From a virus, in the IMG/VR virus record IMGVR_UViG_3300031671_000549, positions 1 to 43,042 of that record: a stretch of 43,042 nucleotides of DNA. One strand, given 5' to 3'. The notes beneath the pieces were generated by a model. It saw only the letters and a list, made by a program, of their open reading frames with translations. It was not told the DNA's origin and did not search any database. Made by a program: the position numbers and the translations under genes. This document shows, one piece after another, positions 29,998 through 36,932 of this stretch (the first letter of the stretch is position 1; each line of letters begins with the position of its first letter).

Positions 29998-30723
29998 TCA
30001 GACGCGGATGCCGGACTTGTGCAAGAGTTCCGACACGAGCGCCCGGAACGGAGTGATCTCTTCCCTGATGTATTCTCTGCGGCAGATATACTCGATCTTG
30101 TGTGCGGAGAAGTTCCCGAGCGTTCGGAATACGTCCACCGTCTTCTTGCTATTGCGGGACAGATTGAGCATCGTGTTGTTTCTCGCATCGCTGATAATGC
30201 CGTCGAGCAGGAAATAGTTCCCGCTGCTGTCCTTTATCGCGGCGTCGATGCCGAGTTTCTGGTAGGAGAGGATCAGTAGGATTTCCACGAGGCGGCGCAT
30301 GAGCACCGCGCAGCCGTCGAATATGTTGTGCTCATAGGCGGCGTTGATTTGCTTCGCCAGAGATTCGATGTAGCCGCGTGTCTTTTGATAATCGGCGGCG
30401 GGGAGTATTGTGCCGGTGTCTATCACTTCCTGCGACTTCTCCGCAACATCCGGGAACCGTGCGTCGAGCTCGCCGATGAACTTCAGGCTGAGACGAAAAC
30501 CCCGTCCGCTCTTGATTGTGCTTTGGGAACTGCGGAGGCGCTCGGTGAGGCGGCTACGATTTGGCTTGGCCGAACCTGCTTTCACCAGCCATTGCTCCAC
30601 CTCGACGACGGTGAACTCTTCTTTTTTTTCCTTGCGAAGATAGAAAAAAGCGAGGTAACACGCTTTATCGACTTCGGCGAGCGACGTGAGATCGCACGCA
30701 GCGACAAATTGTTCGAGGGTCAC
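29998..30723 (-). CDS. Two-gene cassette, protein B: DUF4145/HEPN-like helical protein
   Basis: A 241-residue protein starting at GTG 30723, two bases after the stop of protein A. Residues 1-90 form an N-terminal DNA-binding-like region (VDKACYLAFFYLRKEKKEEFTVVEVEQWLVKAG..., SRLTERLRSSQSTIKSGRGFRLS). Residues 120-240 form an all-helical domain (AYEHNIFDGCAVLMRRLVEILLILSYQKLG..., KKTVDVFRTLGNFSAHKIEY). The RTLGNFSAHK signature recalls DUF4145/HEPN-type domains, many of which occur in toxin-antitoxin and abortive-infection systems. I remember similar gene pairs in other bacterial mobile regions. Function is not established. It is read leftward from a shared promoter at 31348-31356. Confidence 0.7.
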   Translation of the reverse strand: MTLEQFVAACDLTSLAEVDKACYLAFFYLRKEKKEEFTVVEVEQWLVKAGSAKPNRSRLTERLRSSQSTIKSGRGFRLSLKFIGELDARFPDVAEKSQEVIDTGTILPAADYQKTRGYIESLAKQINAAYEHNIFDGCAVLMRRLVEILLILSYQKLGIDAAIKDSSGNYFLLDGIISDARNNTMLNLSRNSKKTVDVFRTLGNFSAHKIEYICRREYIREEITPFRALVSELLHKSGIRV

Positions 30724-30725
30724 CG

Positions 30726-31298
30726 CTAGCCGCCGAGCGACTTCGCCACGAGTTCCTTTGCCTGACGCTCACCTTCGTCCGTGAGATACCACTGCCCCTT
30801 GTCCTCGCCGACCGGCGCCGGGGCGAGCACTTTGGCTTTCGCGAGCTCACGGCTCAAGAGCGGGGGATGGAGCTTGCCCGCGGCCTTAAAATTCTCATTG
30901 AACGTCGCGACGAGTTGAGCGGCGGAGTATTCCTTCACGCCGGTGATCTCCCGGAGGACGTAGAGCAGCCAAATGCACCGCTCCGTCACGCTCCAGCCCT
31001 GGACGGGACCGCCGAACTTCGCCGAGTCGTGGCGGAATTCGACCGGGGCCGCGGTTTCCCCGCCAGAACGGCTTGTGCTGCGGCGTCGGCTCCGGCGACT
31101 CGTGCTGTCCGTCTCAGCGTTGCCGGACGCGCGCGAGCCGTTGCCGATCTGCTTACCTTCCGCGAGGACATCGATCGGCTCAACGATGGACGACAGCTCC
31201 TTCGCGACTGCCGCGGTGATGAGGGGAATGTCCTGCCGCTCGCCATCCACTTCCAGCTCTAAACCCTGCAATTTCAGCCGCATCTTGAACTTTGCCAT
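30726..31298 (-). CDS. Two-gene cassette, protein A: basic-linker protein with winged-helix-like C-terminus
   Basis: A 190-residue protein. The N-terminal ~45 residues (MAKFKMRLKLQGLELEVDGERQDIPLITAAVAKEL) look like a compact beta-alpha domain. A Ser/Arg-rich disordered linker (about 60-85, SRRSRRRSTSRSGG) follows. A C-terminal domain (105-190, WSVTERCIWLLYVLREITGVKEYSAAQLVATFNENFK..., GQWYLTDEGERQAKELVAK) resembles a winged helix with the LTDEG wing. Start 31298 is chosen because GGGAGT lies upstream, and the longer TTG start has none. It is co-transcribed with protein B and likely acts with it. Confidence 0.72.
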   Translation of the reverse strand: MAKFKMRLKLQGLELEVDGERQDIPLITAAVAKELSSIVEPIDVLAEGKQIGNGSRASGNAETDSTSRRSRRRSTSRSGGETAAPVEFRHDSAKFGGPVQGWSVTERCIWLLYVLREITGVKEYSAAQLVATFNENFKAAGKLHPPLLSRELAKAKVLAPAPVGEDKGQWYLTDEGERQAKELVAKSLGG

Positions 31299-31347
31299 CT
31301 GAATTACTCCCAACCCTACACGAAAATTACGAGAATCTAATCAGGCA

Positions 31348-31356
31348 AGTATAGCA
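31348..31356 (-). promoter_or_regulatory. Extended -10 promoter of the two-gene cassette
   Basis: On the minus strand TGC-TATACT (31348-31356), an extended -10 element, with TTGGAT or GATTAT as weak -35 candidates 17-20 bases upstream. It lies about 50 bases before the ATG of protein A and gives the cassette its own transcription independent of the flanking operons. Confidence 0.6.
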
Positions 31357-31429
31357 CCTTCTACTCAAGGATAATCCAATATCTGGGCCTGTCACTTCAC
31401 CCCCTGATGCAGGTGCAAACTTACTTCCT

Positions 31430-31627
31430 TTATTTCTTCGATAGCTCCTTCAGCAATTCCCCGATCTTCTTCAGGTCGGCCGGCTCGCATAAAAGGTCAA
31501 TCCGGGCCTTCATCTGGTGGAGCTTGGCGAGCTGGCCTTCGTCGAAGCCGTTGCCTTCGTTGAAGTGCTTCATGAGGTCCTTGTGGCTCACGGCCGGGGT
31601 GAATTTTAGTGTGTAGCGTTCGATCAT
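31430..31627 (-). CDS. Small early protein, unknown
   Basis: A 65-residue helical protein (MIERYTLKFTPAVSHKDLMKHFNEGNGFDEGQLAKLHQMKAR...) with a Lys-rich end. Start ATG 31627 overlaps the TGA of the upstream gene (ATGA). A longer open frame to 31738 has no start evidence. It is the last cistron of an early operon running left toward the cassette. Family not recognised. Confidence 0.65.
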   Translation of the reverse strand: MIERYTLKFTPAVSHKDLMKHFNEGNGFDEGQLAKLHQMKARIDLLCEPADLKKIGELLKELSKK

Positions 31628-31980
31628 GGATTTTGTTTTCGGGCGACGTATCGGAACCAGAACCAATGCACAGGCTGTCCCTGCTTCAGCTTGCCCAGCC
31701 ATCCGTGCCGGTAGAGAACGACGGCCGGATAGAACCACGCGTTCTTAATGCGGCGGCCTGCGACGAGGAACAACGCGACGGGCGCGAGGACCATCCAACT
31801 ATCCAGCGTCCATGGATTCCAGTATTTCAGATGAACGTATACCCACCCGAACGGCCGCTTGCGAAACTCCCGCACGTAATCCAGAGGGCAGCGGAAAATA
31901 ATCCACTCGTGCCATTTCTCGGGATGGTAGGTGATCCAAACGCGGCCCGTCTTTGAGTCTGTGTGTGTTTGACAAATCAT
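31624..31980 (-). CDS. Protein with central hydrophobic segment, unknown
   Basis: A 118-residue protein rich in Trp/Tyr (WHEWIIFRCPLDYVREF, PFGWVYVHLKYWNPWTLDSWM), with one hydrophobic segment at about residues 62-75 (WMVLAPVALFLVAG) that could cross the membrane. The rest is basic and aromatic. Start ATG 31980 has no clear ribosome site. The frame is open upstream but has no start codon. A membrane or peripheral-membrane protein is likely. No family is recognised. Confidence 0.6.
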   Translation of the reverse strand: MICQTHTDSKTGRVWITYHPEKWHEWIIFRCPLDYVREFRKRPFGWVYVHLKYWNPWTLDSWMVLAPVALFLVAGRRIKNAWFYPAVVLYRHGWLGKLKQGQPVHWFWFRYVARKQNP

Positions 31981-32137
31981 TTTTTGTAATTCGTGATGTT
32001 TCTGTTTTGAATCGGCCGGGAAGCCCCTTTGCCCGACGGCGGGGCGGTTGCGGAGCTGGATGGGAAAATGCCGTCCGGATCGGTTCCGCCTATTTGTACT
32101 CCCAGGGCGTTGCCGCTTGCTGTTCCCGGCCGTTTGA

Positions 32138-32314
32138 CTACTCGCCTTCGTTCTCTTCCTCTGCCGGCGCTTCTGACTCGCTCGCGGATTCCTCCGTTGC
32201 GGGCTGCTCGGCCGGTGTCTCTACCGCCGCTTCCGGCTGTGCCGGCGCTTCCGTCGCGGGAGCCGCGGGCGCGGCCTCTCTCGGCACCGTCGAAAAGTTC
32301 TGATCTTCTGACAT
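32138..32314 (-). CDS. 58-aa acidic Ala/Pro/Glu-rich disordered protein
   Basis: A very short gene encoding an acidic, low-complexity peptide (MSEDQNFSTVPREAAPAAPA..., ending EEENEGE) with runs of TEAPAQPEAA-type repeats. It would be unfolded. Proteins of this type in phages can act as tails, chaperone-binding peptides or DNA mimics. None is proven here. Start ATG 32314. The stop TAG is followed by a further 15 open codons (SNGREQQAATPWEYK) before another stop, so a readthrough product is conceivable but unsupported. Confidence 0.55.
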   Translation of the reverse strand: MSEDQNFSTVPREAAPAAPATEAPAQPEAAVETPAEQPATEESASESEAPAEEENEGE

Positions 32315-32373
32315 TGTTGTGATTTAGTGGTTTTCCTGCGGCGCGACCTTGATGTTCACCGCATGGTTTAAGA

Positions 32374-32895
32374 TTACAATTTTCTCAACCTGTCCGCGAA
32401 TGCGCGGCTCTGCGCGGCCTGGCGTTGGAAGTGGCTGGCCGTCGTTTCGTGCTGCTTGATCTCCTCCGGCAACTGCTTCTCGGCGTAGTCACGCTTGGAT
32501 TGGAGTACTTTCTCTGCCTCATTGCGCTCCTTGTCCGATTCGTACTGCTCCTGGCCAGTCATCTCGGAACGCTTGACGAATTTAAGCGTGGCTCCGCACT
32601 TCTCGCACTGTTTGGGATCAGCAGGCGGATGCCCGCTTACGATGCGCACATCCTTGCTGCCGTTAGACTCATGGCCGTTCTCGCACAGCCAAAAGCCCTT
32701 TTCTTCCTTCTTCACAAGCTCAGCGATGCGAGCCTCGATGGCGTCGGCTTCCTTCGAAACCTGGGCCATGAGGTCGCGCTTGTCCTTCGCCTGCGAGAGC
32801 GCGGCTTTGGCGTTCAATTCGTGCACAGCCGCTTCAAACTCCTCTTTCCACACGTAGCGGCGCTTGGCCCACCATTTTGCGAATAATCTAAGCAT
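32374..32895 (-). CDS. Coiled-coil protein with central zinc ribbon
   Basis: A 173-residue protein. A basic N-terminus (MLRLFAKWWAKRRYVWKEEF) and helix (AKAALSQAKDKRDLMAQVSKEADAIEARIAELVKK) lead to a zinc ribbon CENGHE...CEKCGA (about residues 70-100), then a second long helix (about 112-173) with SDKERNEAEKVLQSKRDYAEKQLPEEI. Two coiled coils flanking a metal-binding element suggest an elongated dimer. It overlaps the RusA gene stop by eight bases. Early-operon position suggests a role near DNA replication or recombination. No exact family is recognised. Confidence 0.65.
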   Translation of the reverse strand: MLRLFAKWWAKRRYVWKEEFEAAVHELNAKAALSQAKDKRDLMAQVSKEADAIEARIAELVKKEEKGFWLCENGHESNGSKDVRIVSGHPPADPKQCEKCGATLKFVKRSEMTGQEQYESDKERNEAEKVLQSKRDYAEKQLPEEIKQHETTASHFQRQAAQSRAFADRLRKL

Positions 32896-33307
32896 CGTTG
32901 TTTTCGTTTATCGTTATCGCTACTTCGACCTTTCCTTTCCGGTCCTTCGCGTGGGTGTAGCGGATTTCCCCCGCGAGATGTTTATCGTTTGAGAAAATCG
33001 CATCGGCTATTGAACCGAAGACGGATTCGCTGTCAGCGTGTTTCTCATTCGCCCAATAAATCATGATTTCCATCTTTGCGTCCGGCGTTCCGTCGATCGG
33101 CTTCCCTTTCTGGAGAAGGTTCTTCTTGAAGGGCAAAGCAAGGACCTCCGGCATCTGGTCGATGAGCGTCCATGCGACGTAATCCTTCCAGGCCGCATAA
33201 CGCTGGGCCGCCGGCGTCCACTGCTGGCGGAACGTCTTCTTGATCTTCGGGATCGGGTTGCCATTCGGGTCGTCCTGATTGCCGGGGATGATGAAGTGGA
33301 TGGTCAT
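32888..33307 (-). CDS. RusA-like Holliday-junction resolvase
   Basis: A 139-residue protein with the RusA layout: an N-terminal beta strand (MTIHFIIPG), PIPKIKKTFRQQWTPAAQRYAAWKDYVAW with conserved Lys/Arg, a beta strand KMEIMIYWANEKHADSESV, then FGSIADAIFSNDKHLAGEI. In RusA the acidic residues of the DxDN-type and DxxxxD-type segments bind metal. Here SESVFGSIADAIFSND carries the acidic positions but with Ser/Glu in place of the usual first Asp pair, so the active site may be changed. It should cut four-way junctions made by the annealing proteins at 39-40 kb. Overlaps neighbours on both sides. Confidence 0.75.
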   Translation of the reverse strand: MTIHFIIPGNQDDPNGNPIPKIKKTFRQQWTPAAQRYAAWKDYVAWTLIDQMPEVLALPFKKNLLQKGKPIDGTPDAKMEIMIYWANEKHADSESVFGSIADAIFSNDKHLAGEIRYTHAKDRKGKVEVAITINENNDA

Positions 33308-33555
33308 GTGAGCGTTTCGAAGAATGATTCCGCGCTTTTGCCTTCCGCGAGGTGGTCGATAAAATCGTGCCAGCGGCTAATCCATTCGTTGCGGTGCGCC
33401 GTATCATTTTCACCCCACCCCAGCGCCTTACCGAGCGATTGCCAGAAGGAGGGGTCGAGGAAAACGTCAGAGCCATGCCTATTTTCTGGGTCTAAGTCCC
33501 ATTTATCTTTCCATCCTCCCTCTATCGCTTTTTTAATTGCTTGTTCTATGGTCAT
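33304..33555 (-). CDS. Small conserved-looking phage protein
   Basis: An 83-residue protein starting MTIEQAIKKAIEGGWKDKWDL, an amphipathic helix followed by DPSFWQSLGKALGW and a C-terminal helix (EWISRWHDFIDHLAEGKSAESFFETLT). The opening MTIEQAIKKAIEGGW pattern is common to many phage early genes that sit near RusA-type resolvases. The exact function is unknown. Start 33555 is chosen because its ATG overlaps the upstream TGA (ATGA) and the stop overlaps the RusA start. Confidence 0.7.
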   Translation of the reverse strand: MTIEQAIKKAIEGGWKDKWDLDPENRHGSDVFLDPSFWQSLGKALGWGENDTAHRNEWISRWHDFIDHLAEGKSAESFFETLT

Positions 33556-33857
33556 GTTTGTGGAGCTTTGAATTGGGCCTCGAATAACAAATTGCAATCT
33601 TCCCACTCCGTGATGATCTGGGCGAGCAAGTTCCGCATCATCATCGGCCGCATCGGTTCGGGAATCATCGGAAGCGCCCCGAGCACGCCTTCCGCGTAGT
33701 GCGACACGAACGTGTGGAGCGACGGGTCGCTTTTCATTCTGAGCTGCAATCTCGCTTCGGCCGCCCGCGCTTCCTTCATGATTGCCGCGGTGTCGTAGGC
33801 GAGCCGCGCTTTCTGTTCTATGTGCTCCTGCACGATCTGGGGAAGAGTGCGGATCAT
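33552..33857 (-). CDS. Small helical protein, unknown
   Basis: A 101-residue protein made largely of helices (LPQIVQEHIEQKARLAYDTAAIMKEARAAEARLQLRMKSD..., RPMMMRNLLAQIITEWEDCNLLFEAQFK), Met-rich. No signal, metal cluster or known motif is visible. Start ATG 33857 overlaps the TGA of the 37-residue membrane peptide gene. It is part of the early operon between RusA-like and CAP-domain genes. Confidence 0.65.
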   Translation of the reverse strand: MIRTLPQIVQEHIEQKARLAYDTAAIMKEARAAEARLQLRMKSDPSLHTFVSHYAEGVLGALPMIPEPMRPMMMRNLLAQIITEWEDCNLLFEAQFKAPQT

Positions 33858-33967
33858 TTCAGCGAAAGGAAAAAGTCGGCAAGCCCGATGATGAGGGCGG
33901 TTTCGAGAACAAGCAGGAACAGGACCTTGAGGATTCTGACGATGGATTTGTAGGTGCGTTCGGTCAT
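33854..33967 (-). CDS. 37-aa single-helix membrane peptide
   Basis: A tiny protein, MTERTYKSIVRILKVLFLLV..., with a basic N-terminus and one transmembrane helix over residues 12-35. It ends SLK. Its stop overlaps the next gene (ATGA) and its ATG is just past the upstream TAA, so it sits tightly in the operon, which is the main support for translation. Such peptides can be antiholins, exclusion or toxin-like proteins, but no evidence distinguishes these. Confidence 0.55.
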   Translation of the reverse strand: MTERTYKSIVRILKVLFLLVLETALIIGLADFFLSLK

Positions 33968-34129
33968 TTAATCTTCAATAAGGTTGGGGTCGCGGTAGGT
34001 AACGGTGCGCGTTTCGGGCAGGTTCTCCTCTTCCGGCTTTTCGAGCGCGGCGAGAAGCCCTTTTTTGAACCCGGCCGCGTAGCCCGCTTGGTAGCCTTCG
34101 TCGTAGGCATATTGCTCGGAGGGCGTCAT
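33968..34129 (-). CDS. 53-aa protein with GYxxGYxxGF repeat
   Basis: A small protein MTPSEQYAYDEGYQAGYAAG... in which EGYQAGYAAGFKKGLLAALE forms an amphipathic helix with aromatic residues spaced every four (GYxxGYxxGF). This pattern is frequent in phage small proteins of unknown role. A Glu/Pro-rich tail follows. The TAA is directly followed by the ATG of the membrane peptide gene. It starts two bases after the CAP gene stop. Confidence 0.6.
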   Translation of the reverse strand: MTPSEQYAYDEGYQAGYAAGFKKGLLAALEKPEEENLPETRTVTYRDPNLIED

Positions 34130-34130
34130 G

Positions 34131-34565
34131 TCAGTTTTTCGCTTCACGAATCGACCAACAGGTGAGGTTCGTACCGCACGCGTTGCGGATGCTCTGTTCG
34201 GAGATCGTGGGTTTGTTCCGGTAGCCGAACTCCACCGCGACGACGTTTTTGTAGACCCCTATCCCGACATCTTTCCATGAGGGGTTGAGGAGATTCTGGC
34301 GGTGTTCTGGCGAATTGAGGAAGGCATCGTCGATGAGGACGGCGCGGAAAAGGGTGCTTGAGACGTTGAATCCCTCGGCGAGATTCTCTCCGACGTGGCC
34401 GTAATAGCCGGTCTGGTCGAAGGGTTGGGCGAAGCCGTCATGCGAGAAATTGAGATATGCCTGTGCCGCGCGGATCTGGGCGACTTCGGTGAGCGTCGGC
34501 GAAATCCTCAACGGTGTTGAGCGGTTCAGGTTGATGAGAAGGGCTAATGCGGTGATGAGGGTCAT
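34131..34565 (-). CDS. Secreted CAP-domain (SCP/PR1-like) protein
   Basis: A 144-residue protein with an N-terminal signal-like segment (MTLITALALLINLNRS) and a CAP superfamily core: EVAQIRAAQAYLNFSHDGF, GYYGHVGENLAEGF (the conserved xGENL helix) and NSPEHRQNLLNPSWKDVGIGVYKNVVAVEFG (H-R/N-xxLL and GIGV). Bacterial CAP proteins are usually extracytoplasmic. Some bind sterols or ions and several have protease-like residues, and their roles are poorly known. Two C-terminal Cys (CGTNLTC) may form a disulfide. Start 34565 overlaps the upstream TGA (ATGA), and the 14 residues open upstream were dropped. An exported CAP protein in a phage early operon is unusual. Confidence 0.75.
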   Translation of the reverse strand: MTLITALALLINLNRSTPLRISPTLTEVAQIRAAQAYLNFSHDGFAQPFDQTGYYGHVGENLAEGFNVSSTLFRAVLIDDAFLNSPEHRQNLLNPSWKDVGIGVYKNVVAVEFGYRNKPTISEQSIRNACGTNLTCWSIREAKN

Positions 34566-35065
34566 GCGAATAATGATTGCGGTTTTGCGGCCTTTTCCTC
34601 GCTCCAAGTGGTGTGGGTGTGCTTCCAGTCAAATGTGCAACCTGGGCGCGGGCATTTCCATTCGGGAGGCGTAGGAAGGTGTGCCTCTATCGCGTCGTCA
34701 ACCGGGGAACCGACGATAGTGCCGATGTAGTTCTCGGCCGGAATGACCTTCATCCGATACCAGTAAAGTTTTGGATTCTCCGGATCGTGCCAGCCTTTCA
34801 AATCGCCCTTACTGATTCCGAGAAGATTGCCGTGAATATCGATGAACTGACACCTTGTCTTTCCTGACCATCGTCCCTCCGCAAGGTCATTTATCCTGCC
34901 GCCGACGCGAGCCAAGCTCTTGAAGTCGCCGCGGCCACAGTGGAAACAGATATTGGAGGATGGGTAGACGGCCTTCACGATCTCGTCCGTCCGGTGAGGT
35001 CGGCCGTCTTTCAAAAGCTCGTAGAGACGCGCCGTTTGTGAGATTGGGGCGTTGTGGGTGGTCAT
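34562..35065 (-). CDS. Winged-helix/zinc-knuckle early protein
   Basis: A 167-residue protein. Residues 8-60 read as a winged helix (QTARLYELLKDGRPHRTDEIVKAVYP, ARVGGRINDL) interrupted by a CFHC (ICFHCGRGDF) knuckle. The C-terminus has a second CPRPGC (WKCPRPGCTFDWKHTHTTW). DNA-binding regulation or replication-initiation accessory functions fit, but no exact family is known. Its ATG (35063-35065) overlaps the 6-bp target duplication of the adjacent transposon, so the element lies directly at its 5' end. The native leader is now ~2.5 kb away at 37588 onward. No ribosome site is visible. It heads the early operon reading left. Confidence 0.7.
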   Translation of the reverse strand: MTTHNAPISQTARLYELLKDGRPHRTDEIVKAVYPSSNICFHCGRGDFKSLARVGGRINDLAEGRWSGKTRCQFIDIHGNLLGISKGDLKGWHDPENPKLYWYRMKVIPAENYIGTIVGSPVDDAIEAHLPTPPEWKCPRPGCTFDWKHTHTTWSEEKAAKPQSLFA

Positions 35066-35090
35066 TTCTGGGTACTGGGTCAGTTTGAAT
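35064..35090. repeat. Left end: target duplication plus terminal inverted repeat
   Basis: ATTTCT (35064-35069) is the target duplication and shares the AT of the adjacent start codon. 35070-35090 is the 21-bp terminal inverted repeat, beginning GGGTACTGGGTC, identical to the reverse complement of 37561-37581. Confidence 0.85.
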
Positions 35091-35236
35091 CTTCCCGACT
35101 CTAAGGGCTCAAGCGCTTGGCATCATAATTGCCTGGCGGCGCGGGGTGTGCTTTGATTCCACCTCTCAAGCCGCGCGCATTCGGCTTTCGACCGTTTCCT
35201 TGTCCGAATCCGGGGCGGCTTCCGAAACGAGGCTGC

Positions 35237-36043
35237 ATGACGATTGCAATCGGAATGTTGTGCCACGGAGGGGCCATTCTGGCCGTGGACGGCCGGGCCA
35301 CCGATCTCGACGGTACGGTTACGCGCGGCAGAAAACTTTGCGTAGTCAATAATGCTCAGGGAATTTCTTTCGGAATTGCAACGGCTGCCGATAACTTAAA
35401 TGCAGCAGAGACGGTTGTACGCGAAATTTCTACGAGGATCATCGGGAAAGCGAAAACGATTAAGAAATGGGCACAAGTAGAACGCTGCATCAAAGAAAAA
35501 ATGACAGAGTGGGCGCGAGCTTATGGACAGAATCCTTTCCCCCGAACTAATCTAATTGCCGGAATAACAATCGCGGGGCAAGGCACGCGGCTGTATTTCT
35601 GCGAGCCTCCGAACACAGTTCTTCCTAATAAAGACGGCTATATAGCGGTAGGAACCGGAGCGGCAGTCACTGACCCTCTTTTTACCGCGTTTTTCACTCC
35701 TCTTTTTGCGAGTTCGGGGCCGCAATATGTTTGCCGTGGACTCTGTTACCTGATGTACCGTGCAAAGAAAGACAATATGTATTGCGGGGGACCGACAGAT
35801 GCGGTTTATTTGGATACTCACAAAGCATCAGCAATCTGGCTCAATGGAAATGACTTCAGGGATGCAGAAAGCGCTTCTTTCCAGCTAGATTTAATCCTTC
35901 AGGCAACCACAACAGCCGCTTTGACCGACGCAGGGCCATTCTTAAAGAACAATGCTTCAGGAATCGAAAATTTGATTGTCCAATGTGAAAGGCTCAGGGA
36001 AACGGTATTCCGCGCTGCCGGCGGAAAGGCAATCGGGAAATAA
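35237..36043 (+). CDS. Proteasome/HslV-like Ntn hydrolase (passenger of the transposon)
   Basis: A 268-residue protein with the N-terminal-nucleophile layout of a proteasome beta/HslV subunit. After removal of Met the nucleophile would be Thr1 (MTIAIGMLCHGGAILAVDG). Asp17 (AVDGRAT) matches HslV Asp17, and Lys32 (TVTRGRKLCVV) fits the HslV Lys33 position. GISFGIATAADNLNAAETVVREI (about residues 42-64) resembles the helix after the first strands. The rest is longer than HslV (about 175 residues) and divergent. It has no HslU/AAA partner here. ATG 35237 has GAGG upstream, and the frame upstream lacks features. Codons are less GC-rich than in the phage genes. Whether it assembles or cuts proteins is unknown. 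Confidence 0.78.
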   Translation: MTIAIGMLCHGGAILAVDGRATDLDGTVTRGRKLCVVNNAQGISFGIATAADNLNAAETVVREISTRIIGKAKTIKKWAQVERCIKEKMTEWARAYGQNPFPRTNLIAGITIAGQGTRLYFCEPPNTVLPNKDGYIAVGTGAAVTDPLFTAFFTPLFASSGPQYVCRGLCYLMYRAKKDNMYCGGPTDAVYLDTHKASAIWLNGNDFRDAESASFQLDLILQATTTAALTDAGPFLKNNASGIENLIVQCERLRETVFRAAGGKAIGK

Positions 36044-36060
36044 ATACTCAGATGAAACCA

Positions 36061-36894
36061 TCATTCCCTGCTATCGAGCAGCGAAATCATTTCCTCGATA
36101 GACCAAACATGGTCCGCGATTCCCGCTTCCATCGCGGGAGTCACGCGGAGCGTTTCGTGGACTCGGCAGAAATTGTAATGCATGTAGTGAATCGCAATCG
36201 ACGCGATGTGATTCTCGACTTTCTTCGAGTGGGCGTTGGTCAGTCGCGTGAATCGGCGCATGTGCATCCGCATGGTGAGGTTTTGCCTCTCGACGAAACT
36301 GGTAGAGACGTGCCGGGAATCGGGCTTTCCAGAAATCGCCACCTCGCGGCAGCCGATGCACTCTGCCGGGCTGTACCGCGTGTCATTCGACCCATCGTTA
36401 CCGTAGAGCTTGACCAGCATCGCGTAATCGATCTCGCTTCCAAAGCTATCTTCCACAGCATTCAGATATGGGCGATGGCCGTCCGTTGTCAGTTGCACGC
36501 GATTCGCAAGCCGCTTTGCCAAGTCCTGCATAAAACCGTAGGCGCTTCCAGCGTCGCGTCCGGCAACGAGCCAAGAAACGATCAGTTTGCTGTCGGCATC
36601 CATTCCAACCCACGTCCACACGTCGCCATAGCCAAACTTGCCGCGAAGCTCTCCCCGAAGGTTTTTCTCTTTGGCATAGCAGAAAGACCAAATTTCGTCG
36701 CACTGAATGCGCTTGCTGTTCAAATTAATCAGGGCCTTGTCGAGGTATTCAGAGCAGGCCGCACCAAGTTCAACGAGCAACTTCGCAATCGTGTTCTTGG
36801 AGACGCCCGTCATGCGCACGGTCGCCCGGATGCCGTTACCTTCGACAAGGGCCGCAACCACTTGACGCCGCTTCTCTGTGCTCAGCTTGTTCAT
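36061..36894 (-). CDS. IS1-like DDE transposase
   Basis: A 277-residue transposase with a helix-turn-helix N-terminus (QVVAALVEGNGIRATVRMTGVSKNTIAKLLVELG) and a DDE catalytic core: Asp66 in RIQCDEIWSF, Asp138 in TTDGHRPY and Glu202 in SFVERQNLTMRMHMRRF, with HxMHYNFCRVHETLRVTPAMEAG near the C-terminus. It is annotated as IS1-like by overall pattern. A start 10 codons upstream (36924) was rejected because a strong promoter (-10 TACAAT at 36904-36909) puts the transcript start near 36897, so ATG 36894 is the likely start. It cuts and joins the 21-bp ends of the surrounding element. Confidence 0.88.
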   Translation of the reverse strand: MNKLSTEKRRQVVAALVEGNGIRATVRMTGVSKNTIAKLLVELGAACSEYLDKALINLNSKRIQCDEIWSFCYAKEKNLRGELRGKFGYGDVWTWVGMDADSKLIVSWLVAGRDAGSAYGFMQDLAKRLANRVQLTTDGHRPYLNAVEDSFGSEIDYAMLVKLYGNDGSNDTRYSPAECIGCREVAISGKPDSRHVSTSFVERQNLTMRMHMRRFTRLTNAHSKKVENHIASIAIHYMHYNFCRVHETLRVTPAMEAGIADHVWSIEEMISLLDSRE

Positions 36895-36903
36895 AATGGA
36901 CAC

Positions 36904-36932
36904 ATTGTATAAGCGGTCAAGCATAAAGTCAA
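36904..36932 (-). promoter_or_regulatory. Strong promoter of the transposase gene
   Basis: On the minus strand TTGACT (36927-36932), a 17-base spacer and TACAAT (36904-36909), both 5 of 6 to consensus. The transcript would begin a few bases before the ATG at 36894, giving an almost leaderless message. Confidence 0.65.

Noticed and set aside
31981-32137. Frame ending with a TGA that overlaps the ATG at 31980
   Set aside because: The frame is open and has natural-looking sequence (GGTDPDGIFPSSS...), but no ATG, GTG or TTG start was found in it. Kept as unassigned.
32093-32140. Readthrough of TAG after the acidic 58-aa gene
   Set aside because: The next 15 codons look coding-like, but other genes here also end in TAG and no recoding signal was seen.
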